35,119 bases of DNA from the IMG/VR virus record IMGVR_UViG_3300036845_000545, positions 1 to 35,119 of that record; one strand, 5' to 3'. Shown piece after piece: positions 21,529-29,591 of this stretch. Numbering within the stretch: position 1 is the stretch's first letter; each line of letters opens with the position of its first letter. A model generated the notes under the pieces. It saw nothing but the letters and a program-made list of their open reading frames with translations. It made no database searches and was not told the origin of the DNA. Source of the DNA: a virus. A program made the position numbers and the translations under genes.

Positions 21529-22797
21529 ATGTTTACACTAGAGTCGAGAGAAAATCCTTTAGCTCAATTCGGTTATTCAGCTGCAAATACTCTTGTAGGT
21601 AGATATCTTCAAAATCAAGAGAGTGATCGTATAAACAAATCTATCCATGAAGCTTTTGAAGATATTTCTCCTGAAACATCCAGTTTAGATGTAGTAAGAA
21701 AATTAGCTGGTCTAAATGTACCTCAACAGTACAAGGATGCGCTTTTACATGGTTTTGGTCAGATTCAACAGCAGAAGGAATCTTCTAGAAAACAACTATC
21801 TTCTCAACAATCTGCTCTAGATCTAGAAAAAGAAAAACAGAAAGGTCGTAAAGAACTAGAAGAGAAGAAGGATATTCTAAAACAGAATAGGAATGAAAAA
21901 CTACTATCTGGTCTAGGTATATCTCCTGAAGATACTTCTAGGAAACAGAGTAGTGACTCATTACAGAATATCAGCGATGACGAACTTGCTAAGATTGCTG
22001 TCCAAAATCCTCAATTGGCTCAGATATTAGAAAAGAGGAAGGAATCACAGATCCAAAGGAATCAGAGGCAAGAAGATATCCAAAGAAGGAAATTTGAGGC
22101 TGACAGAGCATTCGAGAGTAAACGTTCTGAACCTATATTAAAGAAAAATGATGAAATTAGAGCTAGTCTTCCCGTTAGAAATACTGCTAGAGAAGTAATG
22201 AAGAAGGCTATCCAATCGGGAAAAGTAGGAAGCCTTAAAGACTATTTAGCTGATGTAACAGGAATAGAACCTCTCAGAAGCAATGAAGGGTCTGTATTTA
22301 AAACAGCATCTAAGGAGTATTTCCTTCGTAATCTAGCTAGAGCAGGAGCTAGACCTAACCAATGGATAGAACAACAGATTGCAGATGCTCAAGCTAAATT
22401 CGGAAGAAATATGAGTTCAAACTTAAATACGATCGCCTTGATGGAATTTGAAGATGATATAGACGCTAAAAGAAGTGAATTAATAGATGATATTGCTTCT
22501 TCAATGCAATCTGAACAGGGTTATGTTTCAGGAGATGTATCAAAAATTGCAGATACTATGATGAAACCCTATGTAGAGCAGAGACAATCTGATTTAGCTT
22601 ATGAAATGAGAAAAAATCAGGAACAGGAAGATCCTAAACTCATTACAGATCTTTCTAAAGTAACTTTAGGAACTCCATTGACAGTAGAAAAGGCACAATA
22701 TCTTCTAGAAGAATTTGGAGATGATGCTATGTCAGTTGCAAAAAAATTAGGATATTCTCTTCCCAATGAGTCAACTTTAGGAAAGTACCCTCAATGA
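21529..22797 (+). CDS. Ejection protein 2 (coiled-coil), 422 aa
   Basis: The protein starts MFTLESRENPLAQFGYSAAN and is almost wholly helical, very rich in Gln/Lys/Glu. A long coiled coil runs at about 80-200 (QQKESSRKQLSSQQSALDLE; RNQRQEDIQRRKFEADRAFE). A compact helical part at 205-330 contains REVMKKAIQSGKVGSLKDYL and ADVTGIEPL, a pattern met in other phage internal virion proteins. It begins one base after the preceding stop and overlaps the next gene by 4. By order and composition it is the probable gp20/gp16-like internal protein released into the host. No enzymatic motif is seen. Confidence 0.75.
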   Translation: MFTLESRENPLAQFGYSAANTLVGRYLQNQESDRINKSIHEAFEDISPETSSLDVVRKLAGLNVPQQYKDALLHGFGQIQQQKESSRKQLSSQQSALDLEKEKQKGRKELEEKKDILKQNRNEKLLSGLGISPEDTSRKQSSDSLQNISDDELAKIAVQNPQLAQILEKRKESQIQRNQRQEDIQRRKFEADRAFESKRSEPILKKNDEIRASLPVRNTAREVMKKAIQSGKVGSLKDYLADVTGIEPLRSNEGSVFKTASKEYFLRNLARAGARPNQWIEQQIADAQAKFGRNMSSNLNTIALMEFEDDIDAKRSELIDDIASSMQSEQGYVSGDVSKIADTMMKPYVEQRQSDLAYEMRKNQEQEDPKLITDLSKVTLGTPLTVEKAQYLLEEFGDDAMSVAKKLGYSLPNESTLGKYPQ

Positions 22798-24203
22798 ATG
22801 TATTCGATATAGCTAAACAGAGACTGGATAATAGATCTCAAAAACCTGAAGAAAGTACTCCTGAAACATATCAAGAAGAGCCTATTGTATTCAGGTCTGC
22901 ACGTTCTAAGTTAGTTGATCAAAAAAAACCTAACTTAGGAAAAGAAGTACAGTCTTACGAAGGTGAAAATGACTTAGAAAGGGAAATAGAGAGAAATATA
23001 TCTAGAACTACTTCAAGAGCTATAGAAAAAGGGTTAGGAGCTGCAGGGGATATACAACAGTTTGCGAAAAGCCTAATTGGTCTACCTATATTTGGTGCTC
23101 TACAACTACCCACTACAGAAAAGATTCGTGAAACAATAGGATCTTCAGAATACCTACAGCCAAAGAATGAATTTGAAGAGAAAGCTGATCAGTTCACTCA
23201 GGATGTCATCTCCCTTTCTCTTCCTGGATCTTCAAGTCATTCTCTACTTAGAAATGTTGGGATAGCTGTAGCAGGATCTTTAGGTAAGAAAGCAGCAAAA
23301 GAGCTGGGGGCTTCCCCTGAAACTCAGGAATTAACTAAACAAGGTCTAATGACTGTCTTAGACATCATGAATATCCGTAAGACCGAAGGGAAAGGGGGAG
23401 CAAAGAAATTTGCATCTAGTCTTTTCCAAGAAAGTGAAAGTTTGGTTCCTGAGGGTGCTAAGATAAATGCTGGAAAATATGCTTCCTCCCTAGAAAAATT
23501 GGAGAAGGATTTAAATAAGGGAGGAACTTCTCCTAAGGTGGAACCAGCCCTCAAAAAGATAAAGGAACTTAAAGACAAGATTCATGATGGAGAGATCACT
23601 GTAGATGAATTGGTATCTGCCAGGAAGAAAATAAATGATATTATAGAATCTGGAGGAGGATTTGAATATTCACCTCACCCTAAAGTTAAGAAACAAGCTT
23701 TACATCATCTTAGGGAAGTAAAATCTAAGGTAATAGACGCGTTGGATGAGTATGGGAAAATGAATCCAGAATTTGGAAATATGAATAAGTCAGCCAACGA
23801 AGCGTATGCAGCCTATTCAGCAAGTAATTCCATCACTAACTTCCTAAAGAGAAATTTTGGAGATAAAATTTCTGATGCTGCTACCAAAGTAGCCTTAGGA
23901 TTAGCATCTCCGGGAGCCATAGCGGGTGCAAAATTTTTCCCTCTAACTACAGTAGCTGCTGCCTCAGCCACTCCAGTGTATCTAACTACTAAGATTCTAC
24001 GTAGGATCTCTGGCAGTCCTACTCTAAGAAAGTATTATGGAAATATACTTAGGTACTCTCTACAGGAGAATATACCCTTAGTAGATGATAGTATTAAAAA
24101 GTTTCAGAAGGAGATGAGGAAAGAGGAAAAGTCACATACAGAAAGAGTATCAAGCCTCCGTAGCCAAGCAAAAGATGAAAGACAACGCACAAAAAACCAA
24201 TAA
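22794..24203 (+). CDS. Ejection protein 3, 469 aa
   Basis: A disordered charged N-terminus (to about 75) leads to an amphipathic membrane-active-looking part (GLGAAGDIQQFAKSLIGLPI; LLRNVGIAVAGSLGKKAAKE). A long helical middle with KLEKDLNKGGTSPK and TVDELVSARKKINDIIESGG follows. A hydrophobic hairpin near 365-400 comes next (VALGLASPGAIAGAKFFPLT, then TVAAASATPVYLTT), and then a basic tail. This layout is common in podovirus ejection proteins that cross the envelope with DNA. It is the last gene of the rightward structural block and meets the leftward cassette tail-to-tail 13 bases later, without a terminator. Confidence 0.75.
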   Translation: MNVFDIAKQRLDNRSQKPEESTPETYQEEPIVFRSARSKLVDQKKPNLGKEVQSYEGENDLEREIERNISRTTSRAIEKGLGAAGDIQQFAKSLIGLPIFGALQLPTTEKIRETIGSSEYLQPKNEFEEKADQFTQDVISLSLPGSSSHSLLRNVGIAVAGSLGKKAAKELGASPETQELTKQGLMTVLDIMNIRKTEGKGGAKKFASSLFQESESLVPEGAKINAGKYASSLEKLEKDLNKGGTSPKVEPALKKIKELKDKIHDGEITVDELVSARKKINDIIESGGGFEYSPHPKVKKQALHHLREVKSKVIDALDEYGKMNPEFGNMNKSANEAYAAYSASNSITNFLKRNFGDKISDAATKVALGLASPGAIAGAKFFPLTTVAAASATPVYLTTKILRRISGSPTLRKYYGNILRYSLQENIPLVDDSIKKFQKEMRKEEKSHTERVSSLRSQAKDERQRTKNQ

Positions 24204-24216
24204 ACTGCTTAACATA

Positions 24217-24405
24217 TTATTTCCTATCCTTATTTTTTTCTTCTATAGCGCATAGACGTCCGTGGAAGTCTTTTATCTCTTCTTGAATAGCATCTATTTT
24301 AGCATCCATGTGTTTCCAATCTGATCTAGATTCGGAACGGAACCATAATATAAGAGTAGCATTGGCCAAGAAAAGTGATATGATCTGAACCCAACTTTCG
24401 GTCAT
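24217..24405 (-). CDS. Small membrane/coiled-coil paralogue C, 62 aa
   Basis: One N-terminal membrane span (MTESWVQIISLFLANATLIL) is followed by a short coiled coil ending EEIKDFHGRLCAIEEKNKDR plus K. It is a close relative of the 73-aa protein encoded just upstream (shared (T/N)ESW(V/I)Q and KDFHGRLC(A/S)IEE) and a looser relative of the 24627 product. AGGAAA precedes the ATG, as in its paralogues. The single shared Cys in each could allow disulfide dimers. Type III membrane topology would fit a holin, spanin partner or exclusion protein. I cannot assign a function. Confidence 0.75.
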   Translation of the reverse strand: MTESWVQIISLFLANATLILWFRSESRSDWKHMDAKIDAIQEEIKDFHGRLCAIEEKNKDRK

Positions 24406-24408
24406 GGT

Positions 24409-24630
24409 CTATTTCCTTTCTCTGTATCTTTCTTCGATAGAACATAGTCTTCCATGGAAGTCCTTCATTTCTTGACTTATAGCCCTGATATCTTGTCTTG
24501 AAGATTCACTGATGGCTCTTATTTCTTCTCTCATACCATTATGAAGTGAGATAGATACTCCAAAGAATGTCAACATAATGATTAAATTTGAACCTACTAT
24601 AGTGAGAACCTGTATCCAACTTTCGTTCAT
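24409..24630 (-). CDS. Small membrane/coiled-coil paralogue B, 73 aa
   Basis: The protein begins MNESWIQVLTIVGSNLIIML with one membrane span to about residue 26. It continues with a coiled coil containing an internal doubling (EEIRAISESSRQ / QDIRAISQEMKD) and the shared end KDFHGRLCSIEERYRERK. The doubled ..IRAIS.. unit explains why it is 11 residues longer than paralogue C. AGGAAA lies before the ATG, which overlaps the stop of the upstream gene by 4 bases. The next gene starts 3 bases after its stop. The family is reminiscent of short membrane proteins seen in intracellular-bacterium genomes, but this is memory, not a search. Confidence 0.78.
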   Translation of the reverse strand: MNESWIQVLTIVGSNLIIMLTFFGVSISLHNGMREEIRAISESSRQDIRAISQEMKDFHGRLCSIEERYRERK

Positions 24631-24806
24631 TGTGTTTTCCTATTTTTATATAGATCTCTAATCTCTTTCTGAACTTCACAATACATTTCATAAAGTCTGT
24701 CAGTCCTACTAGATTGTCTCTCTATTTTTCCATCTAGAAGATAGAAACTACCCAATATTGTGATTAGCAAGACGATAAATTCAGCGTGTCCTATCCATTC
24801 ATTCAT
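24627..24806 (-). CDS. Small membrane/coiled-coil paralogue A, 59 aa
   Basis: The start is taken as 24806 (MNEWIGHAEFIVLLITILGS). It has AGGAAA at the same distance as its two paralogues and lies 8 bases after the upstream stop; an earlier in-frame ATG at 24836 lies inside the preceding gene. A single membrane span (about 8-24) is followed by a charged helix with EMYCEVQKEIRDLYKNRK. The start, span, helix and one Cys match the other two small proteins, but the FHGRL motif is replaced. It is the most diverged of the three. Confidence 0.75.
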   Translation of the reverse strand: MNEWIGHAEFIVLLITILGSFYLLDGKIERQSSRTDRLYEMYCEVQKEIRDLYKNRKTQ

Positions 24807-24814
24807 ATATTTTC

Positions 24815-25153
24815 CTATTTGTATTTTGAGGGACACTCTTCATTCTGACATTTAATTCCTATAGGCCAATTTTGATGGCAATAAGGACACTTCCAGGTCC
24901 TCTTATATTCCATAGTAGGACTATCTTTGCAGGACTTAAGGATATTGCATTCTAATGTATAGGTACCTGTGTAGTCTTTGAATATGGAATCCGTTTCTAT
25001 CCATGTATTATTTCCTATATGTATTAGAAATTTCTCTTGATTAATGTCTAGTTCTTCCATATCTATATATATCCTATCGGATCTAGTGGATGAATATACA
25101 GAATTAGATATGATAAATATCATCATGTACATAGTATATGTTCTAAATGACAT
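24815..25153 (-). CDS. Secreted zinc-ribbon protein, 112 aa
   Basis: The start is taken as 25153, where AAGAGGCA gives a good ribosome site; an in-frame ATG at 25183 would add 10 residues. The first ~22 residues (MSFRTYTMYMMIFIISNSVY then SS) form a signal peptide or anchor. The middle is beta-like (KFLIHIGNNTWIETDSIFKD; YTLECNILKSCKD). The end has WKCPYCHQNWPIGIKCQNEE and CPSKYK, that is CPxC...C....C, a zinc-ribbon or two-disulfide knuckle. An exported zinc ribbon is unusual for a phage. It is the first gene of a four-gene leftward cassette with three paralogous membrane proteins, suggesting a joint envelope function. Confidence 0.75.
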   Translation of the reverse strand: MSFRTYTMYMMIFIISNSVYSSTRSDRIYIDMEELDINQEKFLIHIGNNTWIETDSIFKDYTGTYTLECNILKSCKDSPTMEYKRTWKCPYCHQNWPIGIKCQNEECPSKYK

Positions 25154-25183
25154 AACTGCCTCTTGAAAGTATAAGTTTATCAC

Positions 25184-25287
25184 TTATTTCTCATAAATAA
25201 CATACGTTTCTATACACATCATATTTGTTTGCTTTTTTTTATGGAACATAAAAGAAATTTAGTGTAAAAAAATTATTTATGTTCCAT
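25184..25287. promoter_or_regulatory. Divergent control region of the second leftward cassette and fibre genes
   Basis: TTATTT-CTCAT-AAATAA (25184-25200) is a perfect dyad 31 bases upstream of the leftward gene. ATGGAACATAAA (25241-25252) and TTTATGTTCCAT (25276-25287) form a perfect 12-bp inverted repeat with a 23-base AT-rich spacer, ending 29 bases before the fibre start at 25317; a T8 run precedes it. Clear -35/-10 pairs are not evident to me. A DNA-binding site or a leader hairpin is likely. Confidence 0.5.
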
Positions 25288-25316
25288 TATGACCAAGACC
25301 ACTTCAGGAGATATAT

Positions 25317-27263
25317 ATGAGCCAGCAAGTCACACCAGGCAATAATCCTCTGGCCTATGTAGGAGCCCCACTGGCTACTCAAGAAATAGAGGGTGTAATA
25401 GAAATTGCTACGATTGCCGAAACTGTTGCTGGATTAAATGATACAAAAGCAGTGACCCCTTTGGGATTAGCAGCTGTTGCAATTGCTGGAGCACCCGATG
25501 CAAGTACTAGTCAGAAAGGTATTATAGAAATAGCTACTAATGGAGAAGCGGTTTCTGGATCAGCCAATAATCTTGCAATAGTCCCCAGTAACCTATCGGC
25601 TATATTTGCTTCTCCTCCTCCTATAGGTAGTGGTACTGCTAATAGTGGTACATTCACAACACTAACTGCGACTGATTTCGTTCTTACAAATCCCATTAGT
25701 GTACCCGAAGGTGGAACTGGTCTATCTACTATTACTGATCACGGGGTGATGCTGGGTTCTGGTACAGGTGCTGTGACTCCTACAGCAGTTGGATCTACCA
25801 ACCAAATATTCATTGGTCAGAGTGGAGCAGATCCCATATGGTCAAACAATATAGATGTTCAAGGGACCTTGGATGTGACTGGTGCGTCTACTTTTGACGA
25901 TGTAGCTATATTTAATGGCGCAGTTACCATAAATGCCGGTCTTACTATTGATTCTCTCACTATAGATGATGTTACAATTGATGCAGACACTATCTCTTCA
26001 TCCTCTTCATTGGATATCGATGCTACAGGAGCCTTAGCTCTAAATTCCTCAGGTGGGGCTATCAATGTAGGGAATGATGCGGTTGCTCAAGCTATCAATA
26101 TTGGAACTGGAGCCGCTGCTCGTACTATAACTGTAGGAAATGGTACAGGTGCTACAAGTCTAGTTCTAAATTCAGGAACTGGAGCAATCAATGTAGGAAC
26201 CAATGCAGTTGCTCATATTGTGACTATCGGTAACGTGACAGGTGCTACTGCTGTAAATATAAACGCTGGCTCAGGTGGATCAGCTATTACAACCACTAAT
26301 TCTACTTTAGGGTTGATTTCAGGAACTGGTGCAATAAACATCGGTGCAGATGCGGCTGCCAAGACTATCACAATAGGAAATGTCACCGGAGCTACAGCCG
26401 TCAACATCAATACAGGTTCGGGTGGTTCTACTATCACCACTACCAACTCTACACTTGCTTTGGTTTCAGGAACAGGAGCCATAAATATAGGTACTGATGC
26501 AGCTGCTAAGACAGTTACAGTAGGTTCTACCACCACTACGGCCGCAACAGTCATTCAGTCTGGTACCGGAGACGTTACTGTTACGTCTACTGATGCGGTG
26601 ACTATAGATTCTGTGGGAGTTTTAGAGTTGAACTCTTCTGCAGGAGCCATAGGAATAGGTAATGATGCAGTAGCACAATCCATAAACATCGGTACAGGTG
26701 CAGCTGCAAGGACAATCACTATTGGTAATGTGACAGGTGCCAGTGGGCTTGTAGAACGTGTAGGGACTGGGAACTTCTCATTAGATGGAGTAGCTGCTTC
26801 TACATATTCTATAGGAGCTTCTACCACTACAGGTACTATCACCATAGGAGGGACAGCTGAGACTGGAACTATTACTCTTGGAAGTTCCTCTGGAACTAAT
26901 ATAGTAGCAATAGGAGCTGGTACTGGTGCCACTACTGTCAATATAGCTAACGGAGCTACCAATGCTAAAGCCGTTAATATCGCTACGGGTGCAGTTGCTA
27001 ATACAGTAACTATTGGTTCTACAAGTGGAGCTGCAGCCACTGTTATCAATTCAGGAACGGGATTAGTGACTGTAACAGGAAAATTAGCTCTTAATACCTC
27101 TGGAGGTCCTCAATTACTAGCTGGTTCTGGATCACCAAATGGTGTAGTGACAGCTCCTCAAGGATCGCTTTGGATGAGGACCGACGGTTCCAGCACCTCT
27201 ACTAGAGCTTATGTTAACACTGATGGAAGTACGACTTGGACTAACTTCACTACGGCCGCATAA
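25317..27263 (+). CDS. Long tail fibre with collar repeats and tandem beta repeats, 648 aa
   Basis: The N-terminal 100 residues carry two copies of the tail-collar fibre repeat: (Q)(E/K)G(V/I)IEIAT..E.V.G. .....(V/I)(T/V)P..L (residues about 23-53 and 63-95). A module PISVPEGGTGLSTITDHGVM to about 180 links to a long beta region. There, units such as GTGAINIGTDAAAKTVTVGS and GNVTGATAVNINTGSGGSTI are repeated through residue ~590, with a C-terminal GSLWMRTDGSSTSTRAYVNT cap. Such proteins form trimeric fibres for host binding. AGGAG precedes ATG 25317. Two repeat units (26223-26516) are nearly identical in protein but use different codons. Confidence 0.85.
   Translation: MSQQVTPGNNPLAYVGAPLATQEIEGVIEIATIAETVAGLNDTKAVTPLGLAAVAIAGAPDASTSQKGIIEIATNGEAVSGSANNLAIVPSNLSAIFASPPPIGSGTANSGTFTTLTATDFVLTNPISVPEGGTGLSTITDHGVMLGSGTGAVTPTAVGSTNQIFIGQSGADPIWSNNIDVQGTLDVTGASTFDDVAIFNGAVTINAGLTIDSLTIDDVTIDADTISSSSSLDIDATGALALNSSGGAINVGNDAVAQAINIGTGAAARTITVGNGTGATSLVLNSGTGAINVGTNAVAHIVTIGNVTGATAVNINAGSGGSAITTTNSTLGLISGTGAINIGADAAAKTITIGNVTGATAVNINTGSGGSTITTTNSTLALVSGTGAINIGTDAAAKTVTVGSTTTTAATVIQSGTGDVTVTSTDAVTIDSVGVLELNSSAGAIGIGNDAVAQSINIGTGAAARTITIGNVTGASGLVERVGTGNFSLDGVAASTYSIGASTTTGTITIGGTAETGTITLGSSSGTNIVAIGAGTGATTVNIANGATNAKAVNIATGAVANTVTIGSTSGAAATVINSGTGLVTVTGKLALNTSGGPQLLAGSGSPNGVVTAPQGSLWMRTDGSSTSTRAYVNTDGSTTWTNFTTAA
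26223..26516 (+). repeat. Two 147-base tandem units, alike in protein, different in codons
   Basis: Unit 1 (26223-26369) and unit 2 (26370-26516) each encode 49 residues of the form TIGNVTGATAVNIN.GSGGS. By hand count 43 residues are identical, but only 11 of these use the same codon; in the first 29 codons just 3 of 27 shared residues do. Looser copies flank them on both sides. Confidence 0.8.
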
Positions 27264-27277
27264 TTAGGTAATATAAT

Positions 27278-27610
27278 ATGGCATATGGTGTACGTATCTT
27301 AGCGGAAGCGCTAAGAAGTATAGATACTTCTACCTTGACAGGGATTTATCAACCTATTGGTGGTCCTACTCAACATCAGACATGCTTAGCTAAATTTGTT
27401 AACACCTCTACTCAACTCATCACTATTTCGTGGGATGGAGGAACTGATCAGGATATTCTTCCCGGCAATAGCTTTGTACTATATGACGTCACATCGGATG
27501 CCGGTCTAGCAGATGGATTATATATTTCCAAGAATACTCAATTCTATGTTAAGGGAGCAGCTGGATCTGGTTCTGTCTATTTGACAATACTGTATCCTAT
27601 AGGTTCCTAA
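27278..27610 (+). CDS. Fibre-array protein, 110 aa
   Basis: A small beta-sandwich-like protein with MAYGVRILAEALRSIDTSTL at the start and CLAKFVNTSTQLITISWDGG, TDQDILPGNSFVLYDVTSDA and YVKGAAGSGSVYLTILYPIG. The pattern (residues expressing a value, a 'fixed by the fibre' loop FVLYD, and a final strand ending LYP) is found in small phage virion proteins beside fibre genes. It may be a fibre chaperone or cap. It lies 14 bases after the long fibre gene and its stop overlaps the next ATG (TAATG). Confidence 0.75.
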   Translation: MAYGVRILAEALRSIDTSTLTGIYQPIGGPTQHQTCLAKFVNTSTQLITISWDGGTDQDILPGNSFVLYDVTSDAGLADGLYISKNTQFYVKGAAGSGSVYLTILYPIGS

Positions 27611-28137
27611 TGTCTCAGGCTGGAATAGTAAATACTTCATCAGGTCCTGTTCCTCCAACAGTGGCTACTTCATATGTTACTGATAACGGCACTGCCATCC
27701 CAGCCTCCAATGTACTAAATGTAAATGGTTCTAATGGAATTGTCACCTCTGCTAATCCTAACCTAAGCAATAATCTAGTCATCTCCTTACAGAATACCCA
27801 AGTAGATACAGGTCAGACGATAGGGTTACAGACTATAAATTTAAGTACTATCCCACTAGGAGCAGCTGGAACTTATTTCTTTGAAAGTCGTTTAGCCGCC
27901 TATACTTCATCCGGTCCTTTAGGAGGTGGTTTCAGTACTTATACCACTCTAAGATCTGATGGATCTTCTGCAACATTGATAGGTGATACAGATGCTATAG
28001 AACATATGGAGGGAGCTCTTATAGGAGTAGTTATTGAAATGGTTCCTTCCGGAAATAATGCAGTGCTTCAGGTTACCGGAGTAACAGGATTAACTATCGA
28101 TTGGGGAGCTATTTCCGTATACGTCTATAGAGGTTAA
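27610..28137 (+). CDS. Fibre-array beta protein, 175 aa
   Basis: The N-terminal module SYVTDNGTAIPASNVLNVNG with SNGIVTSANPNLSNNLVISL is a fibre attachment module common in environmental phages. A jelly-roll-like C-terminal domain follows (GAAGTYFFESRLAAYTSSGP; LQVTGVTGLTIDWGAISVYV). It has no enzyme motif. It follows the previous gene with a one-base overlap and precedes the beta-helix gene by 2 bases. It is likely a short fibre or fibre-tip subunit. Confidence 0.75.
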   Translation: MSQAGIVNTSSGPVPPTVATSYVTDNGTAIPASNVLNVNGSNGIVTSANPNLSNNLVISLQNTQVDTGQTIGLQTINLSTIPLGAAGTYFFESRLAAYTSSGPLGGGFSTYTTLRSDGSSATLIGDTDAIEHMEGALIGVVIEMVPSGNNAVLQVTGVTGLTIDWGAISVYVYRG

Positions 28138-28139
28138 AA

Positions 28140-29591
28140 GTGAGTGGATTTACCAATGATATCGTAGTAGCTGAAAACGTAGACTTCAGTGGAGGACATC
28201 CAGTCACTGGAAAAGTCACCTCTAATGGACAACTTCTTATAGGAGCCACAGTAGCTCCAAACATAAGAGTAGGTAACTTACATTCTTCCGATGGATCTAT
28301 TACCATAACGAATGGTCCAGGAACTATAGATATAATCACAAGTGGTGCTTCTGTTGTTGAAACATTAACACCTGATGAGGGTGGAATTATATCTCCTATA
28401 GGTGGGAATATAAATGTTTTTGGTCAGCCTTCTCTGACCTCAAAAGTCATGACTACTTCTCAGAGTCCTGACGGGACAATGAATGTAGAAAATAGGGTTT
28501 ATACTACTAGATATGTTGTAGATGGTTCTTCGACTGCTGGTTTAAGAGGAACCTACACCACTGTACAAGCAGCAATAAATCAAGCAGTAGCTGATGGAGC
28601 CACCGTTGAGGATACGTTTACTATCTATATAAGGAATGGAGTATACGTAGAGAATCCAGTACTACCAAATAATGCTTCTCTATGTTTTATAGGGGAAAAT
28701 AATCTAGCAGCTGAAGTTTCAGGTACTTGGACTTTCGGATCAAATTGTACTTTCGAAGCTTCTTTTTTACATTTCTCTTCTGGTAGTTCCACATATGCTT
28801 TAGTTCTACCAACCATAACAGCCTATTTTTATGATTGTATATTTTCAGGAGCAGATAACACTGCTGGAGGAATACACACTACAGGCAATGTAGACTCAAT
28901 AAAGATATTCAATTGCTACTTTCCTGTAGGACTAAATCTTTTCGAGGGATCATCAGGAGCCGGTAGGGCTCAGATGCAAGGCTGTGAACTTCAATGTAAT
29001 TTTGATGGTTTCATCATAGGTGGAACCGCAGAATTAGAGATGCGTTCCTGCACTTCAAATAATATAACCCTAGCTGATACTGGTAAACTTAGACTTTTCT
29101 GTAGTACTATAACTGCAGCAGATGTGGGTCCAGGATGTATTAGAGGAACGAGTTCAGGAATTCAAGAGGTATTTTCTAATACCTTCTATCCTGATGCTGG
29201 AGTAGGAATTTCAGCCACATCTACTTTCTTATGGGGAGGGAATGTATCAAAAGATCTACCTCTATGTGATGGAGCACCTACTTTAACATATCAACAGAGC
29301 CAACAAGGTAACGTAGTAGGGGTTCGTCTACCAGCTGGTGATGCTACCATAAATATAAATGATAATTTCTTAGGAGTAGATACAAGTGCTCCTAGAACTA
29401 TAACTATGATTCATACTCCCATAGTAGGTGAAACCTATACCATAGCAGATGTCACGGGTGGGGCCGGATCTAATACTATCACCATAGTTGGAAACGGGAG
29501 TAACATCGACGGCGCTGTTACTTTTCCCATTTCTTCAGCCTATGGATCGGTGACTTTAATCTTCACTGGAACTATATGGAAGGTGATTTAA
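28140..29591 (+). CDS. Right-handed beta-helix fibre / tailspike-like protein, 483 aa
   Basis: The GTG start at 28140 has GAGG before it. The N-terminal ~120 residues repeat an attachment module (GGHPVTGKVTSNGQLLIGAT; VGNLHSSDGSITITNGPGTI). Residues about 135-380 show the rhythm of a parallel beta helix: TYTTVQAAINQAVADGATVE, DTFTIYIRNGVYVENPVLPN, then NASLCFIGEN, FYDCIFSGADNTAG, IFNCYFPVG, LEMRSCTSNNITL. The opening TVQAAINQA...G.....I.IR.GVY.E is like pectin-esterase/pectate-lyase folds, but I cannot confirm catalytic residues. A C-terminal beta domain (RLPAGDATININDNFLGVDT) resembles fibre caps. It may bind or cut surface glycans. Confidence 0.78.
   Translation: MSGFTNDIVVAENVDFSGGHPVTGKVTSNGQLLIGATVAPNIRVGNLHSSDGSITITNGPGTIDIITSGASVVETLTPDEGGIISPIGGNINVFGQPSLTSKVMTTSQSPDGTMNVENRVYTTRYVVDGSSTAGLRGTYTTVQAAINQAVADGATVEDTFTIYIRNGVYVENPVLPNNASLCFIGENNLAAEVSGTWTFGSNCTFEASFLHFSSGSSTYALVLPTITAYFYDCIFSGADNTAGGIHTTGNVDSIKIFNCYFPVGLNLFEGSSGAGRAQMQGCELQCNFDGFIIGGTAELEMRSCTSNNITLADTGKLRLFCSTITAADVGPGCIRGTSSGIQEVFSNTFYPDAGVGISATSTFLWGGNVSKDLPLCDGAPTLTYQQSQQGNVVGVRLPAGDATININDNFLGVDTSAPRTITMIHTPIVGETYTIADVTGGAGSNTITIVGNGSNIDGAVTFPISSAYGSVTLIFTGTIWKVI

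Noticed and set aside
25253-25275. Invertible promoter between the 12-bp repeats
   Set aside because: The spacer is only 23 bases and no site-specific recombinase is encoded in the genome, so inversion is unlikely.
26213-27049. Two long minus-strand open frames (113 and 164 codons) opposite the tail fibre repeats
   Set aside because: They are low-complexity Val/Ala/Pro readings produced by the Thr/Gly/Ala repeat codons of the fibre gene, with no ribosome sites or recognisable fold.
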